From contig NZ_LZIF01000116.1 of assembly GCF_001667145.1 (NCBI RefSeq), positions 62,001 to 126,000 on the forward strand: a stretch of 64,000 nucleotides of DNA, in the 5' to 3' direction. How positions within the stretch are numbered: the first letter of the stretch is position 1; each line of letters begins with the position of its first letter. The notes beneath the pieces are model-generated. The model had not been told where the DNA came from, ran no database searches, and worked only from the letters and a program-made list of their open reading frames with translations. Both the position numbers and the translations under genes were made by a program. Below are positions 36,752-46,410 of this stretch, piece after piece. The stretch is from Mycobacterium sp. 852002-51971_SCH5477799-a (lineage in GTDB: Bacteria > Actinomycetota > Actinomycetes > Mycobacteriales > Mycobacteriaceae).

Positions 36752-37333
36752 TTACTGGCAATAAGACTGCGTCGCTGATGACAGGGCCCGCCGATAGAGG
36801 TCATCGAGCCGACGACCCTGTCCGACGCTGCCCCTCGCCGCGTCGAGTTGCGCGACACAGTCCGGCGAGAGCAGCAGGGCCCAATTGGCAAGTATCTGAG
36901 TCAGCATCACCTGGTTGAGGGCGTCGATCGTGGATCGCGACACCGACAGGTCCGGCGAATCAGCCGGAGCGCCTCCCGGATTCAGCTTCCAACTCGCGAA
37001 CCGACTGTATTCGATGGCCTCGGTGGCGTTGATCTGGTCACCGAAGACCCGGATGACGTAGTCGCGGTCGACCTGTTCGGCGACGGCCTCGTCGCCCAAC
37101 TTCGTCAACTCCTGCTGGACGCGGGCGGGGTCCGCGACGGCGCCATGCTCGTTCCATTTGTAGGCAGCGACCGCCTCGGCAACCTGCAACCGTTGGGCGG
37201 CAGCGTCGACCAGAGCGGTTAACGGGCTCGTGGAGTCAGCCCGGGCCGGCGCCACGAGCATCGCCAGGCCGCCGAGCACGACACCACAGCGCGAGACCAA
37301 CGGCAGACGGGGCGAGGGGACCCTGCGGTGCAT
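36752..37333 (-). CDS. Secreted chorismate mutase (AroQ-gamma)
   Basis: 193 residues; a signal peptide runs to about APARA (residue 32). The all-helical mature protein carries LVDAAAQRLQVAEAVAAYKW, the helix with the active-site Arg and Lys residues, and four Cys, two of which (near DC and YCQ) can form the known disulfide. It converts chorismate to prephenate outside the cytoplasm. Matches H37Rv Rv1885c. The reason for exporting it is still debated. It ends 135 bases upstream of the rpfC start region. Confidence 0.93.
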   Translation of the reverse strand: MHRRVPSPRLPLVSRCGVVLGGLAMLVAPARADSTSPLTALVDAAAQRLQVAEAVAAYKWNEHGAVADPARVQQELTKLGDEAVAEQVDRDYVIRVFGDQINATEAIEYSRFASWKLNPGGAPADSPDLSVSRSTIDALNQVMLTQILANWALLLSPDCVAQLDAARGSVGQGRRLDDLYRRALSSATQSYCQ

Positions 37334-37414
37334 GACGACGATTCTGGCGCGTCCGTGGCCCCGCGTCGGCCAAGACGCTCCGACGGCTCCGCCGAAGGCG
37401 ATCGACCCCTAACG

Positions 37415-37452
37415 CACTACTGCGCCTGACGGAGTCGTCAGACGCAGTAGTG
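37415..37452 (-). terminator. Two-part stem-loop terminator after fbpB
   Basis: The outer 10-bp arms CACTACTGCG and CGCAGTAGTG enclose an inner CTGAC/GTCAG stem. It lies 18 bases past the fbpB stop, ahead of the chorismate mutase gene. A terminator here would isolate the highly expressed fbpB. Confidence 0.75.
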
Positions 37453-37470
37453 ACCGAGAATGCCAGGCGA

Positions 37471-39156
<1,686 letters not shown>

Positions 39157-40299
39157 TTGGACACGGTTCTTGGCCTGTCAGTGACGCCATCCACCGTTGG
39201 CTGGGTCCTCGCTGAAGGACATGGCGCGGACGGCACCATCCTGGATCATCAGGAGCTGGCGCTGCGCGCAGCTCATGGCATGCGCGCCGCCGGTATCGCG
39301 GAACAGGTAGTGGAAGAGGTACTGCGGGTCGACGCCTCGGCGGCCGCGAGCGATCACCGCCTGCGCGTCATCGGAGTGACTTGGAACGACGATGCATCCG
39401 CTCAGGCGGCGCTCGTGTTGGAGGCGTTGACTGACGCGGGATTCGACAACGTCGTGCCGATCCGGTTCGTGGAGGCCATCGAGACGTTGGCTCAGGCCAT
39501 CGGGCCCGTCATCGGCTATGAGCAGACGGCGGTCTGCGTTCTCGACCGTGACTGGGCGACCGTCGTCATGGTCGACACGAACGACGGGGAAGCCCAGATT
39601 GCGACCAAGCACGTGCGCGGCGGCTTCGACGGTCTGTCCCGCTGGTTGACCGGCATGTTCGAACGCAAGGGATGGCAGCCGGGGGGCGTTGTAGTGGTCG
39701 GCGCCGACGACGACGTCGACGGGTTGTCCTGGCAACTCGAAAGGACTTTGCCGGTACCAGTTTTCGTGCAATCGATGGCCCAGGTGACCATCGCGCGCGG
39801 CGCGGCGCTGTCCGCGGCCCGTAGCACCGAGTTCACCGACGAGCAGCTGGTGGAGCACCTCGGCGAACTCGCTGCAGCGCCCGCTCAGAGACGGCAGTTG
39901 TCCTACGCCGGAGCCGTGACCGCGCTGGCGGCCGGTGCAATCACCTTCGTCGGCTCCGTATCGCTGGCGGTGGGGATCCACGTCGGCCCGGCCAGCGCGG
40001 CCGCGCCACCTAGGCAGGTTACGCATTCGCCCCCGCCACATATCGTCGAGGCGGCCCCCGCCGTCGCACCGCTTCCGGCGGCCCCCCAGACCAAGGTGGC
40101 TCCGCCGACCAAGCCGCCTGCCGGAGAACCGGTTTCGGAGCCGGCTCCGGACGAGCAACCCGGGGCCGATGGCGGACCGCAGTCGGATGGCGGGAGCAGG
40201 CAACCCTACTTGACCCGGGTACTGGAGCACATACCCGGCGACACCGGCGATGCGGCTGTTGATTCGGCCCCGCGGGCCGCGACCGACCCGCAGCCCTGA
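39157..40299 (+). CDS. DUF7159 family protein with C-terminal Pro-rich segment
   Basis: 380 residues, TTG start; probable H37Rv Rv1887. The N-terminal domain starts MDTVLGLSVTPSTVGWVLAEG, the mycobacterial DUF7159 opening, and shows an actin/ATPase-like alternation of strands with VDTND and VVVVGADDD. A single membrane helix lies near residues 250-275, followed by a Pro/Ala-rich outer tail. This topology suggests a cytosolic ATPase-like head and an external tail. Function unknown. Confidence 0.75.
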   Translation: MDTVLGLSVTPSTVGWVLAEGHGADGTILDHQELALRAAHGMRAAGIAEQVVEEVLRVDASAAASDHRLRVIGVTWNDDASAQAALVLEALTDAGFDNVVPIRFVEAIETLAQAIGPVIGYEQTAVCVLDRDWATVVMVDTNDGEAQIATKHVRGGFDGLSRWLTGMFERKGWQPGGVVVVGADDDVDGLSWQLERTLPVPVFVQSMAQVTIARGAALSAARSTEFTDEQLVEHLGELAAAPAQRRQLSYAGAVTALAAGAITFVGSVSLAVGIHVGPASAAAPPRQVTHSPPPHIVEAAPAVAPLPAAPQTKVAPPTKPPAGEPVSEPAPDEQPGADGGPQSDGGSRQPYLTRVLEHIPGDTGDAAVDSAPRAATDPQP

Positions 40300-40327
40300 T
40301 CGTCTGCCACCGACCGGGCGGTGCTGC

Positions 40328-40888
40328 TCAATTGTCTTGGGCGCGAACCGCGGAGAAGGTCAACGACACCTCGTCTGCAACCTGAACCGAACCCATCAGC
40401 AGCGAGTAGGGCTTGATACCGTAATCGGAATGGCGGATGGTGGATTCTACCGACATTCGCCACGAGTCCCCGAGATCTTCTGTGCGCAGTTCGATTACGT
40501 GGTCGCGCGACGCTCCCCGGATTTGCAGCGCGCCGGTCAGACGGTAGCCGCCTTCGGTCTTCTCGATGCATTCTGCGACGTAGCGAATCTGCGGAAATCG
40601 ACTGGCCGACAACGATTTCAGGGCGTTGGACCGCACCAGCGCCCGCTCGGCCCCAGACAGGCCCTTGACACCGCCGTCTCCCCGCAGCACTTCGAGTGAG
40701 TCGGTTTCGACCGCAAGCTCGGCGCTGCCGGGTCGAGAGTCGACCCAGCGTACGGTGGCGCGCCAGTTTGTCATCGCCATGGTGAGGCGATGGCCCATGC
40801 GCGCCGCCCTGCCGGCGACACCAGTGTGCAGCAGCAATTCACCGTCAGCCGGACTGATCGTCCACACGCAGTCGTTGCCGGAAGTCAC
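40328..40888 (-). CDS. YceI-family protein
   Basis: 186 residues, GTG start. The lipocalin-like YceI fold is indicated by WTISPADGELLLHTGVAGRAARMGH at the N-terminus (GxxxxxGHxL pattern), RFPQIRYVAE in the middle and a final sheet SDYGIKPYSLLMGSVQVADEV. YceI proteins bind polyisoprenoids in other bacteria. No signal peptide is seen. It is convergent with the DUF7159 gene, and its GTG start lies 12 bases downstream of the alcohol dehydrogenase stop. Confidence 0.82.
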   Translation of the reverse strand: MTSGNDCVWTISPADGELLLHTGVAGRAARMGHRLTMAMTNWRATVRWVDSRPGSAELAVETDSLEVLRGDGGVKGLSGAERALVRSNALKSLSASRFPQIRYVAECIEKTEGGYRLTGALQIRGASRDHVIELRTEDLGDSWRMSVESTIRHSDYGIKPYSLLMGSVQVADEVSLTFSAVRAQDN

Positions 40889-40900
40889 GGACCGACTGTG

Positions 40901-41914
40901 TCACATGGTCAACACGGTGCGATAGTGCGCCCGACCCTCTTCCAGGGCCGCATAGCCCTCCGCGGCTTGCGCCAACGGCAGTTCCTCGATCCACGCCCGC
41001 ACGCCGGACAGGACCGCGAATTGCATTGTGTCTTCGACTTCCTTCGCCGTCCCGGAGGGATGGCCGACGATGCTGACCCCCGGCGTGATCAGCTGCACCG
41101 GGCTGATCGGCAGCGGCTCGGGCGTGACCCCGATGGTGACCAGTTCACCCTGGGGGAGTATGCCGCCGACCGTGGCGGCCATCGCTTTCGAATTGCCCGC
41201 GGTGGCCAGAACAACCGTCGCGCCGCCGAGATCCTTCAGCGCCTCGGCGGGGTCGTTGGCGGTGGAGTCGATGTAGTGATGGGCGCCCAGTTTCCGGGCA
41301 TCGTCAGCCTTGCCCGTACCGCGATTGATCGCGATCGTCTCGAAGCCCATGGCACGCGCGAACTGCACTCCGAGGTGGCCGAGTCCACCGACACCGAGAA
41401 TCGCCACGCGATCGCCGGGCAGGGCCTTGGTGTGCCTCAAGGCGTTATAGGTAGTCACGCCCGCACAACCCATCGGGGCGGCTTCGGCGTCGGAAAGCTC
41501 GTCCGGGATCCGGGCCAGCGCGCTCACCGGCACCGTCGCCGACTCCGCGTAGCCGCCGGGATACTGCCAACTCGGCACCTTGCCGTTCTCGCAGTGGATG
41601 AACCAGCCCTTACGGCATTGGTTGCAGCGGTAGCAGCATCCGCCGAACCAGCCGACGGCGACGCGGTCACCGACCGCGAAACCCTGTACACCGTCGCCAA
41701 TTTCGGCGATTCTGCCGGCGATTTCATGTCCGGGAGTCAGCGGCCACGATAGCCCGGGGAATCCGCCGTTGACGAAGTGCGCGTCGGTGCCGCAGATGCC
41801 GCACGCTGCGACCGTCAGGCGTACCTCGTCGCGCCCAGGTGGTGTGGTTTCGGCGTCGACGAGCTCCAAAGCTGCACCTGCGGACGGGACATGAACGGCT
41901 CGATGAGTGGGCAT
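40901..41914 (-). CDS. Zinc-dependent alcohol dehydrogenase
   Basis: 337 residues of the medium-chain family. Catalytic-zinc region: CGICGTDAHF (residue 36 onward) and GHEIAG; structural-zinc cysteines in C-x2-C-x2-C-x7-C within CCYRCNQCRKGWFIHC; NAD(P) loop GVGGLGHLG near 175. An alcohol-aldehyde interconversion is sure, the substrate is not; the AdhP/cinnamyl-alcohol type is closest in pattern. It starts 12 bases downstream of the CYP125-type gene stop and may be co-transcribed with it. Confidence 0.9.
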   Translation of the reverse strand: MPTHRAVHVPSAGAALELVDAETTPPGRDEVRLTVAACGICGTDAHFVNGGFPGLSWPLTPGHEIAGRIAEIGDGVQGFAVGDRVAVGWFGGCCYRCNQCRKGWFIHCENGKVPSWQYPGGYAESATVPVSALARIPDELSDAEAAPMGCAGVTTYNALRHTKALPGDRVAILGVGGLGHLGVQFARAMGFETIAINRGTGKADDARKLGAHHYIDSTANDPAEALKDLGGATVVLATAGNSKAMAATVGGILPQGELVTIGVTPEPLPISPVQLITPGVSIVGHPSGTAKEVEDTMQFAVLSGVRAWIEELPLAQAAEGYAALEEGRAHYRTVLTM

Positions 41915-41926
41915 GCCCCTAGCTTG

Positions 41927-43225
41927 TCACCCCTGGGCCTGATGCGCGACAGGGCACTTGTCGGCCCCGTTGGTGTGGTAGTCGACCTGCCAGTGCTTGA
42001 TTCCGTTGAGCCAGCCCGATCGAAGGCGTTCGGGCTTGCCGACCGATTCCAGATCGGGCATGGCATCAGCGATCGCATTGAACATCAGGTCGATGGTCAT
42101 CCGCGCCAGGTTGGCCCCGATGCAGTAGTGCGCGCCGGTGCCGCCGAATCCCACGTGGGGGTTGGGATCACGCAGGATGTTGAAGCTGAACGGGTCGTCG
42201 AACACTTCCTCATCGAAATTGGCTGAGCGGTAGACCATTACAACGCGCTGACCCTTTTTGATCTGAACGCCGGACAGCTCGTAGTCCGCCAGGGCGGTCC
42301 GCTGGAAGGAAGTGACCGGGGTGGCCCACCGCACGATCTCGTCGGCCGTCGTGACGGGACGCTGATGTTTGTACAGCTCCCACTGATCGGGGAAGTCGGT
42401 GAAGGCCATCATGCCCTGCGTGATGGAGTTGCGCGTGGTCTCGTTGCCGGCCACGGCCAACAGGATGACGAAGAAACCGAACTCGTCGTCGGAGAGCTTG
42501 TGCCCGTCGACGTCGGCCTCAACCAACTTGGTGACGATGTCTTCGCCGGGATTCTTCGCCCGGTCGGCGGCCATCTGCATGGCGTAGGTGATCAATTCGA
42601 CCGAGGCGCCCAACGCATCATTGCGCGCGAACTCGGGATCCTGGTCGCCCACCATTTCATTCGACCAGTGGAAGAGCTTCATGCGGTCTTCCTGCGGCAC
42701 TCCCAGTAAACCGGCGATGGCCTGCAACGGCAGCTCGCAGGAAACCTGCTCGACGAAGTCGCCCGCACCCGCGGCGGCCGCTTTTTCGACGATCCGCTTG
42801 GCACGCTCGTTCAGGTCGTCGCGTAACCGTTCCACGGCGCGAGGGGTGAAACCGCGGGAGATGATCTTGCGCAGATGGGTGTGCTGCGGGGCGTCCATAT
42901 TGAGCAGCACGAACTTGCCGGTATCGCGCTGCTCTTGCACCGTGCCCTCTTTGTAGCGGGGCAGGGCGGTGTTCTCCAGGCTGGAGAAGACGTCACTGCG
43001 CCGTGAAATCTCTTTGACGTCCTTGTGCTTGGACACCACCCAGAAGCCGCCGTCATCGAACCCGCCCACCCCGTTCGGCTGTTCGTTCCACCAGATCGGC
43101 GCGGTCCTGCGCAGTTCGGCCAGTTCTTCCACCGGCAGTCGCTCGGCGTGGATGTCCGGGTCGGTGAAGTCGAAGCCGGGAGGCAGCTTGGGGACCGGCT
43201 TGGCGGTTGGCTCGACGGTTGGCAT
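41927..43225 (-). CDS. Cytochrome P450, CYP125 family
   Basis: 432 residues from the ATG at 43225 with GGAG 7 bases upstream. The sequence tracks M. tuberculosis CYP125A1 closely from memory: LPPGFDFTDP, RRTAPIWWNEQ, VKEISRRSDVFSS, FVLLNMDAPQHTHLRKIISR, the I-helix AGNETTRNS and the haem loop FGGTGAHYCIGANLAR. CYP125 enzymes oxidise the terminal carbon of the cholesterol side chain. The gene is absent from this place in H37Rv, so it is likely an additional paralogue. A KstR-like box lies 103 bases upstream, which supports a sterol role. Confidence 0.9.
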   Translation of the reverse strand: MPTVEPTAKPVPKLPPGFDFTDPDIHAERLPVEELAELRRTAPIWWNEQPNGVGGFDDGGFWVVSKHKDVKEISRRSDVFSSLENTALPRYKEGTVQEQRDTGKFVLLNMDAPQHTHLRKIISRGFTPRAVERLRDDLNERAKRIVEKAAAAGAGDFVEQVSCELPLQAIAGLLGVPQEDRMKLFHWSNEMVGDQDPEFARNDALGASVELITYAMQMAADRAKNPGEDIVTKLVEADVDGHKLSDDEFGFFVILLAVAGNETTRNSITQGMMAFTDFPDQWELYKHQRPVTTADEIVRWATPVTSFQRTALADYELSGVQIKKGQRVVMVYRSANFDEEVFDDPFSFNILRDPNPHVGFGGTGAHYCIGANLARMTIDLMFNAIADAMPDLESVGKPERLRSGWLNGIKHWQVDYHTNGADKCPVAHQAQG

Positions 43226-43327
43226 TGCCCGCTCCTCGATGACGAAGTGGTCTAGTCGTCCTTGTGCAAGGAAACCACTGCCGCAGCTTGGTTGGGAAGC
43301 ATTGAGGCAAGATCGCCACGTCCGAAT

Positions 43328-43341
43328 TGGAACGTGTTCTT
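43328..43341 (-). promoter_or_regulatory. KstR-like operator before the CYP125-type gene
   Basis: TGGAACGTGTTCTT fits the KstR consensus TnnAACnnGTTnnA except the last base. It lies about 100 bases upstream of the P450 start. The 19 bases CCGAATTGGAACGTGTTCT (43322-43340) recur exactly before the nitronate monooxygenase gene. Confidence 0.65.
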
Positions 43342-43471
43342 CACCGGCGGTTGGCCACGAATGGTGGGTCCACGCCGGCGATCGCGGTCGCCTGCCGAAT
43401 CGGTCTTGTGGCCGACGGTCGTACCGATATGCTTTGGTGCAGGTCACCGGCGACGACAGGCGGGGTGGAAC

Positions 43472-43870
43472 ATGATTCGGCAACTGCTCAGCGCCGCTTC
43501 CATAGCGGGCATCACCATCGGCTTGGCACCGTGCGCGGCCGCAGGCTATGACGGCGACGTACCGGGGATGAACTATCAGGCTTCGCTGGGTGCGCCATGC
43601 GACAACTACGAGCGCTTCATCTTTGGGCGTGGAACCAGCGGCCAGGCCGAGGCCTGTCATTTCCCGCCACCTAATCAGTTCCCGGCGGCGACCACAGGGT
43701 ACTGGGTGATCTCGTACCCGCTCTACGGAGTCCAGCAGACCGGCGCGAAATGCCCCGGCTCGCAAGCCGCGGCGCAGACGCCGGACGGACTTCCCATGCT
43801 GTGCCTGGGAGCTCAGGGGTGGCAGCCCGGCTGGTTCACCGGGGCAGGATTTTTCCCGCCCAGCGGATAA
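43472..43870 (+). CDS. Small secreted protein (Rv1891-like)
   Basis: 132 residues, ATG at 43472. A signal peptide covers about residues 1-24 (IRQLLSAASIAGITIGLAPC...AAA). The mature part has four Cys, arranged DNYERF-preceding PCD, EACHF, KCPGS and MLCLGA, likely forming two disulfides, and is rich in Gly, Pro and aromatic residues. It matches H37Rv Rv1891 by length and neighbours. Function unknown. It begins a small run of three short genes. Confidence 0.82.
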   Translation: MIRQLLSAASIAGITIGLAPCAAAGYDGDVPGMNYQASLGAPCDNYERFIFGRGTSGQAEACHFPPPNQFPAATTGYWVISYPLYGVQQTGAKCPGSQAAAQTPDGLPMLCLGAQGWQPGWFTGAGFFPPSG

Positions 43871-43882
43871 TTCGGTGCAGCC

Positions 43883-44173
43883 ATGAACCGTCGCGAGCCC
43901 GGCGAACTGGTCGTGCCCCGCTGGCTGCGTTTCGTGCTGGCCTCAGATCGCGCCGGGTCCGCGTGGTACATCGGCACCGGGTTTTTCTTCGCCCCCATGC
44001 TGGCCGTCTTCTCCCCTTGGCCCGCAGTCACCGCCGTACTGTGGATCGTCATCGCAGTGGCCGGGCTTTGGCTGGGGCTGCTGGGCATCGCGATGGCCGT
44101 CGGGCTGGCCCGAATAATGCGCTCCGGGGCCGAGATTCCCGAAGATTACTGGCGCACGCTGGTGCATTACTGA
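43883..44173 (+). CDS. Two-span membrane protein (Rv1892-like)
   Basis: 96 residues. Two hydrophobic segments, around residues 29-48 (WYIGTGFFFAPMLAVFSPW) and 50-75 (VLWIVIAVAGLWLGLLGIAMAV), are separated by a tight turn. The N-terminus is charged and the tail acidic (EIPEDYWRTLVHY). It matches H37Rv Rv1892. It starts 12 bases after the secreted-protein gene. No function can be assigned. Confidence 0.82.
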   Translation: MNRREPGELVVPRWLRFVLASDRAGSAWYIGTGFFFAPMLAVFSPWPAVTAVLWIVIAVAGLWLGLLGIAMAVGLARIMRSGAEIPEDYWRTLVHY

Positions 44174-44251
44174 GACGCATCGCCGACGAGAAATGGCGCC
44201 TGGCCCCGTCTAGAGTCGTACCAACCGTTCTGTGACAAAAGGAGACTCGAG

Positions 44252-44473
44252 ATGGCCTTCAATCCCAAAGATGCAGTCGACGCGGCGAGGGACATCGCGA
44301 CCAACGCCGTCGAGAAAGCATCCGACATCGTCGAACATGCCAGCGACATCCTCCGCGGTGACGTCGCCGGCGGCGCCAGCGGCATCGTCCGGAACTCGAT
44401 CGACATCGGAACGTACGCGCTGGACCGGACAAAGGAAGCGTTCACCGGCCACGACGAAGTCGACGACGTCTAG
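44252..44473 (+). CDS. Small helical protein (Rv1893-like)
   Basis: 73 residues, ATG at 44252 with AGGAG 7 bases upstream. It is mostly amphipathic helix with a repeated Ala/Asp/Val pattern (DAVDAARDIATNAVEKASDIVEHASDI in the first 30 residues, given only as a pattern), ending DEVDDV. This looks like a short coiled or apolipoprotein-like helix, perhaps membrane-surface associated. It matches H37Rv Rv1893. Function unknown. Confidence 0.8.
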   Translation: MAFNPKDAVDAARDIATNAVEKASDIVEHASDILRGDVAGGASGIVRNSIDIGTYALDRTKEAFTGHDEVDDV

Positions 44474-44489
44474 GCGCGACCCCTTCGCG

Positions 44490-45620
44490 TTAAACGGAGG
44501 CGGCCTCGTTCAGCTCGTCGAGCCGGTTGGTGGCTTCCAGGTACTCCTGTACCCAGCGCTCGATGACAGTTGAGGTCTTCTCCACCTTGGTGAACTGCCC
44601 GACCACCTGACCAACCGGGTTGAACGCCACGTCGACGGACTCGTTGGGGTACCGGTTGGTGGCGCGCACGGCCATACCGGACACCATGTACTGCAACGGC
44701 ATTCCGAGTGGCTTCGGGTTGTCTGGCGCCTCCCATGCCTCGGTCCAGTCGTTGCGAAGCATGCGGGCCGGCTTGCCCGTGAACGAGCGGCTACGGACGG
44801 TGTCGCGGCTGCCGGCCTTGACGTACGCCTCCTGCTGAACCGGGGTGTTCGAGGACTCCTCGACCATCAACCACTGCGATCCGGTCCAGGCGCCTTGCGC
44901 GCCGAGCGCCAGTGCCGCCGCGATCTGCTCACCGCTGCCGATGCCGCCTGCGGCCAGCACCGGAACCGGGGCGACCTCCTTGACGACCTGGGGCCACAGC
45001 ACGATCGAGCCGACCTCGCCGCAGTGCCCACCGGCCTCGCCGCCCTGGGCGATGATGATGTCGACACCCGCGTCGGCATGCTTGCGAGCCTGCGAAGGCG
45101 AACCGCACAGCGCGGCCACTTTGAGTCCGGCCGCGTGAATGTGCTTGATCATTTCCGCGGGCGGGGTACCGAGCGCGTTGGCAATCATCTTGACCTTGGG
45201 GTGCTTGAGCGCGACCTCGACCTGGGGCGTGGCCGTGGCCTCGGTCCACCCGAGCAGCTGCAGGGTGTCGCCGTCGCTGTCTTCGACCGGCACGCCATGG
45301 TCGGCAAGAATCTTCTTTCCGAAGTCGAGGTGCTCCTGCGGCACCATCTTGCGCAGCGTCTCGGCCAGCTCCTCCGCGGACAGGTGCGAGTCCATGCCTT
45401 CGTATTTATTCGGGATCACGATGTCGACGCCATAGGGGTGGTCGCCGATGTTCTCGTCGATCCACTTCAGCTCGATCTCCAGCTGCTCGGGCGTGAAGCC
45501 GACCGCTCCGAGCACGCCGAACCCCCCGGCCTTGCTGACCGCCACGACCACGTCGCGGCAGTGGGTGAAGGCGAAAATCGGGAACTCGATGCCGAGTTCG
45601 TCGCAGATAGGGGTGTGCAT
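44490..45620 (-). CDS. Nitronate monooxygenase-family flavoprotein (Rv1894c-like)
   Basis: 376 residues, ATG at 45620 with GGAG 6 bases upstream. FMN TIM barrel of the 2-nitropropane dioxygenase type: FAFTHCRDVVVAVSKAGG (first strand), IIAQGGEAGGHCGEVGS with the phosphate Gly loop near residue 190, and VLAAGGIGSGEQIAAALALGA near 222-242. It corresponds to H37Rv Rv1894c. A KstR-type operator overlaps the promoter, so the natural substrate may be a steroid or lipid enoyl compound rather than a nitroalkane. Confidence 0.9.
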   Translation of the reverse strand: MHTPICDELGIEFPIFAFTHCRDVVVAVSKAGGFGVLGAVGFTPEQLEIELKWIDENIGDHPYGVDIVIPNKYEGMDSHLSAEELAETLRKMVPQEHLDFGKKILADHGVPVEDSDGDTLQLLGWTEATATPQVEVALKHPKVKMIANALGTPPAEMIKHIHAAGLKVAALCGSPSQARKHADAGVDIIIAQGGEAGGHCGEVGSIVLWPQVVKEVAPVPVLAAGGIGSGEQIAAALALGAQGAWTGSQWLMVEESSNTPVQQEAYVKAGSRDTVRSRSFTGKPARMLRNDWTEAWEAPDNPKPLGMPLQYMVSGMAVRATNRYPNESVDVAFNPVGQVVGQFTKVEKTSTVIERWVQEYLEATNRLDELNEAASV

Positions 45621-45645
45621 TACAACTCCTGGGAGCTCGCCGAAT

Positions 45646-45659
45646 TGGAACGTGTTCTA
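45646..45659 (-). promoter_or_regulatory. KstR-type operator before the nitronate monooxygenase gene
   Basis: TGGAACGTGTTCTA matches the KstR consensus TnnAACnnGTTnnA completely. It lies 25 bases upstream of the start codon, so binding would block transcription. From memory the H37Rv gene Rv1894c is in the KstR set. Confidence 0.8.
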
Positions 45660-45732
45660 GTTTAGTACGTAGCGCACTGACGTGGCCAGCGGGTCCTGAC
45701 CAGGGTCTTACGACTACGACCCGTCACTGGCG

Positions 45733-46221
45733 TCAGATCGCGGCGCTGTTCGCCACCCACAGGATGAGGAAGACGAGCAGGCAGGCGGCGCACAGTAGAT
45801 GATCCCGGCAGACCGATCGAGCCAGACGGGTCTGCTCGGACGGGCTGTCCGCGCGATGACCGAGACGCACCGCATCGGGGACCGTGTGCGTCAACGCCAA
45901 CATGGTCGGGATGCCGGCAAGCGGGGCAGAGGCCACCAAGAGCCAGCCCGGATCGTGTCCGCGGGCGGCCTGCACCACGAGCGCTCCTAGCAGGGTGAGC
46001 ATCACGAGCGCGATCAAACGGTTCATGGGCCGGGACGTAGTGGTCGCGCGGTGGTAGTACGCCGCGATGGAAGCCAGCACGGCCTCGGGCAGTTCGGCCG
46101 CGGCGTTCCGGTGGTGGAGAACTTGGACGTCGAAGATCAAGTCCATCCACAAGACGGCGAACAGGAACCCGCCGCAGGCCATGAGCAACGAGGCCATGGC
46201 ACTCACCCACCTCTGATCCAT
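45733..46221 (-). CDS. Four-span integral membrane protein
   Basis: 162 residues from the ATG at 46221; ATG at 46197 is an alternative with AGAGG upstream. Four hydrophobic stretches are seen, at about residues 8-28, 66-85, 92-110 and 138-158, with Arg/His-rich loops. I see no family motif. It is divergent from the Baeyer-Villiger monooxygenase gene and shares with it the inverted repeat at 46352-46384. Function unknown. Confidence 0.7.
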   Translation of the reverse strand: MDQRWVSAMASLLMACGGFLFAVLWMDLIFDVQVLHHRNAAAELPEAVLASIAAYYHRATTTSRPMNRLIALVMLTLLGALVVQAARGHDPGWLLVASAPLAGIPTMLALTHTVPDAVRLGHRADSPSEQTRLARSVCRDHLLCAACLLVFLILWVANSAAI

Positions 46222-46351
46222 CCCGGGGACCGCGCCGCAGCGCGGTCCCCACTTGGACCCATTGTTCTCGGCAGCGCAAGAGGCGGCCGGCGGCTGGTGA
46301 AGCTCGGACGGGTCCTTGATCCGGCGCCGAGCGACCGGGTAGCGTAGTGCT

Positions 46352-46384
46352 GCCAATTACGAAACTGCGCGTAGCGTAATTGGC
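46352..46384. promoter_or_regulatory. 10-bp inverted repeat before the monooxygenase gene
   Basis: GCCAATTACG (46352-46361) and CGTAATTGGC (46375-46384) are exact inverted arms separated by 13 bases, an operator-like size for a TetR-family dimer. It lies 26 bases upstream of the monooxygenase ATG. No regulator gene is adjacent. Confidence 0.6.
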
Positions 46385-46410
46385 TTGGCACCAACGAGAG
46401 GATCGGCTTG

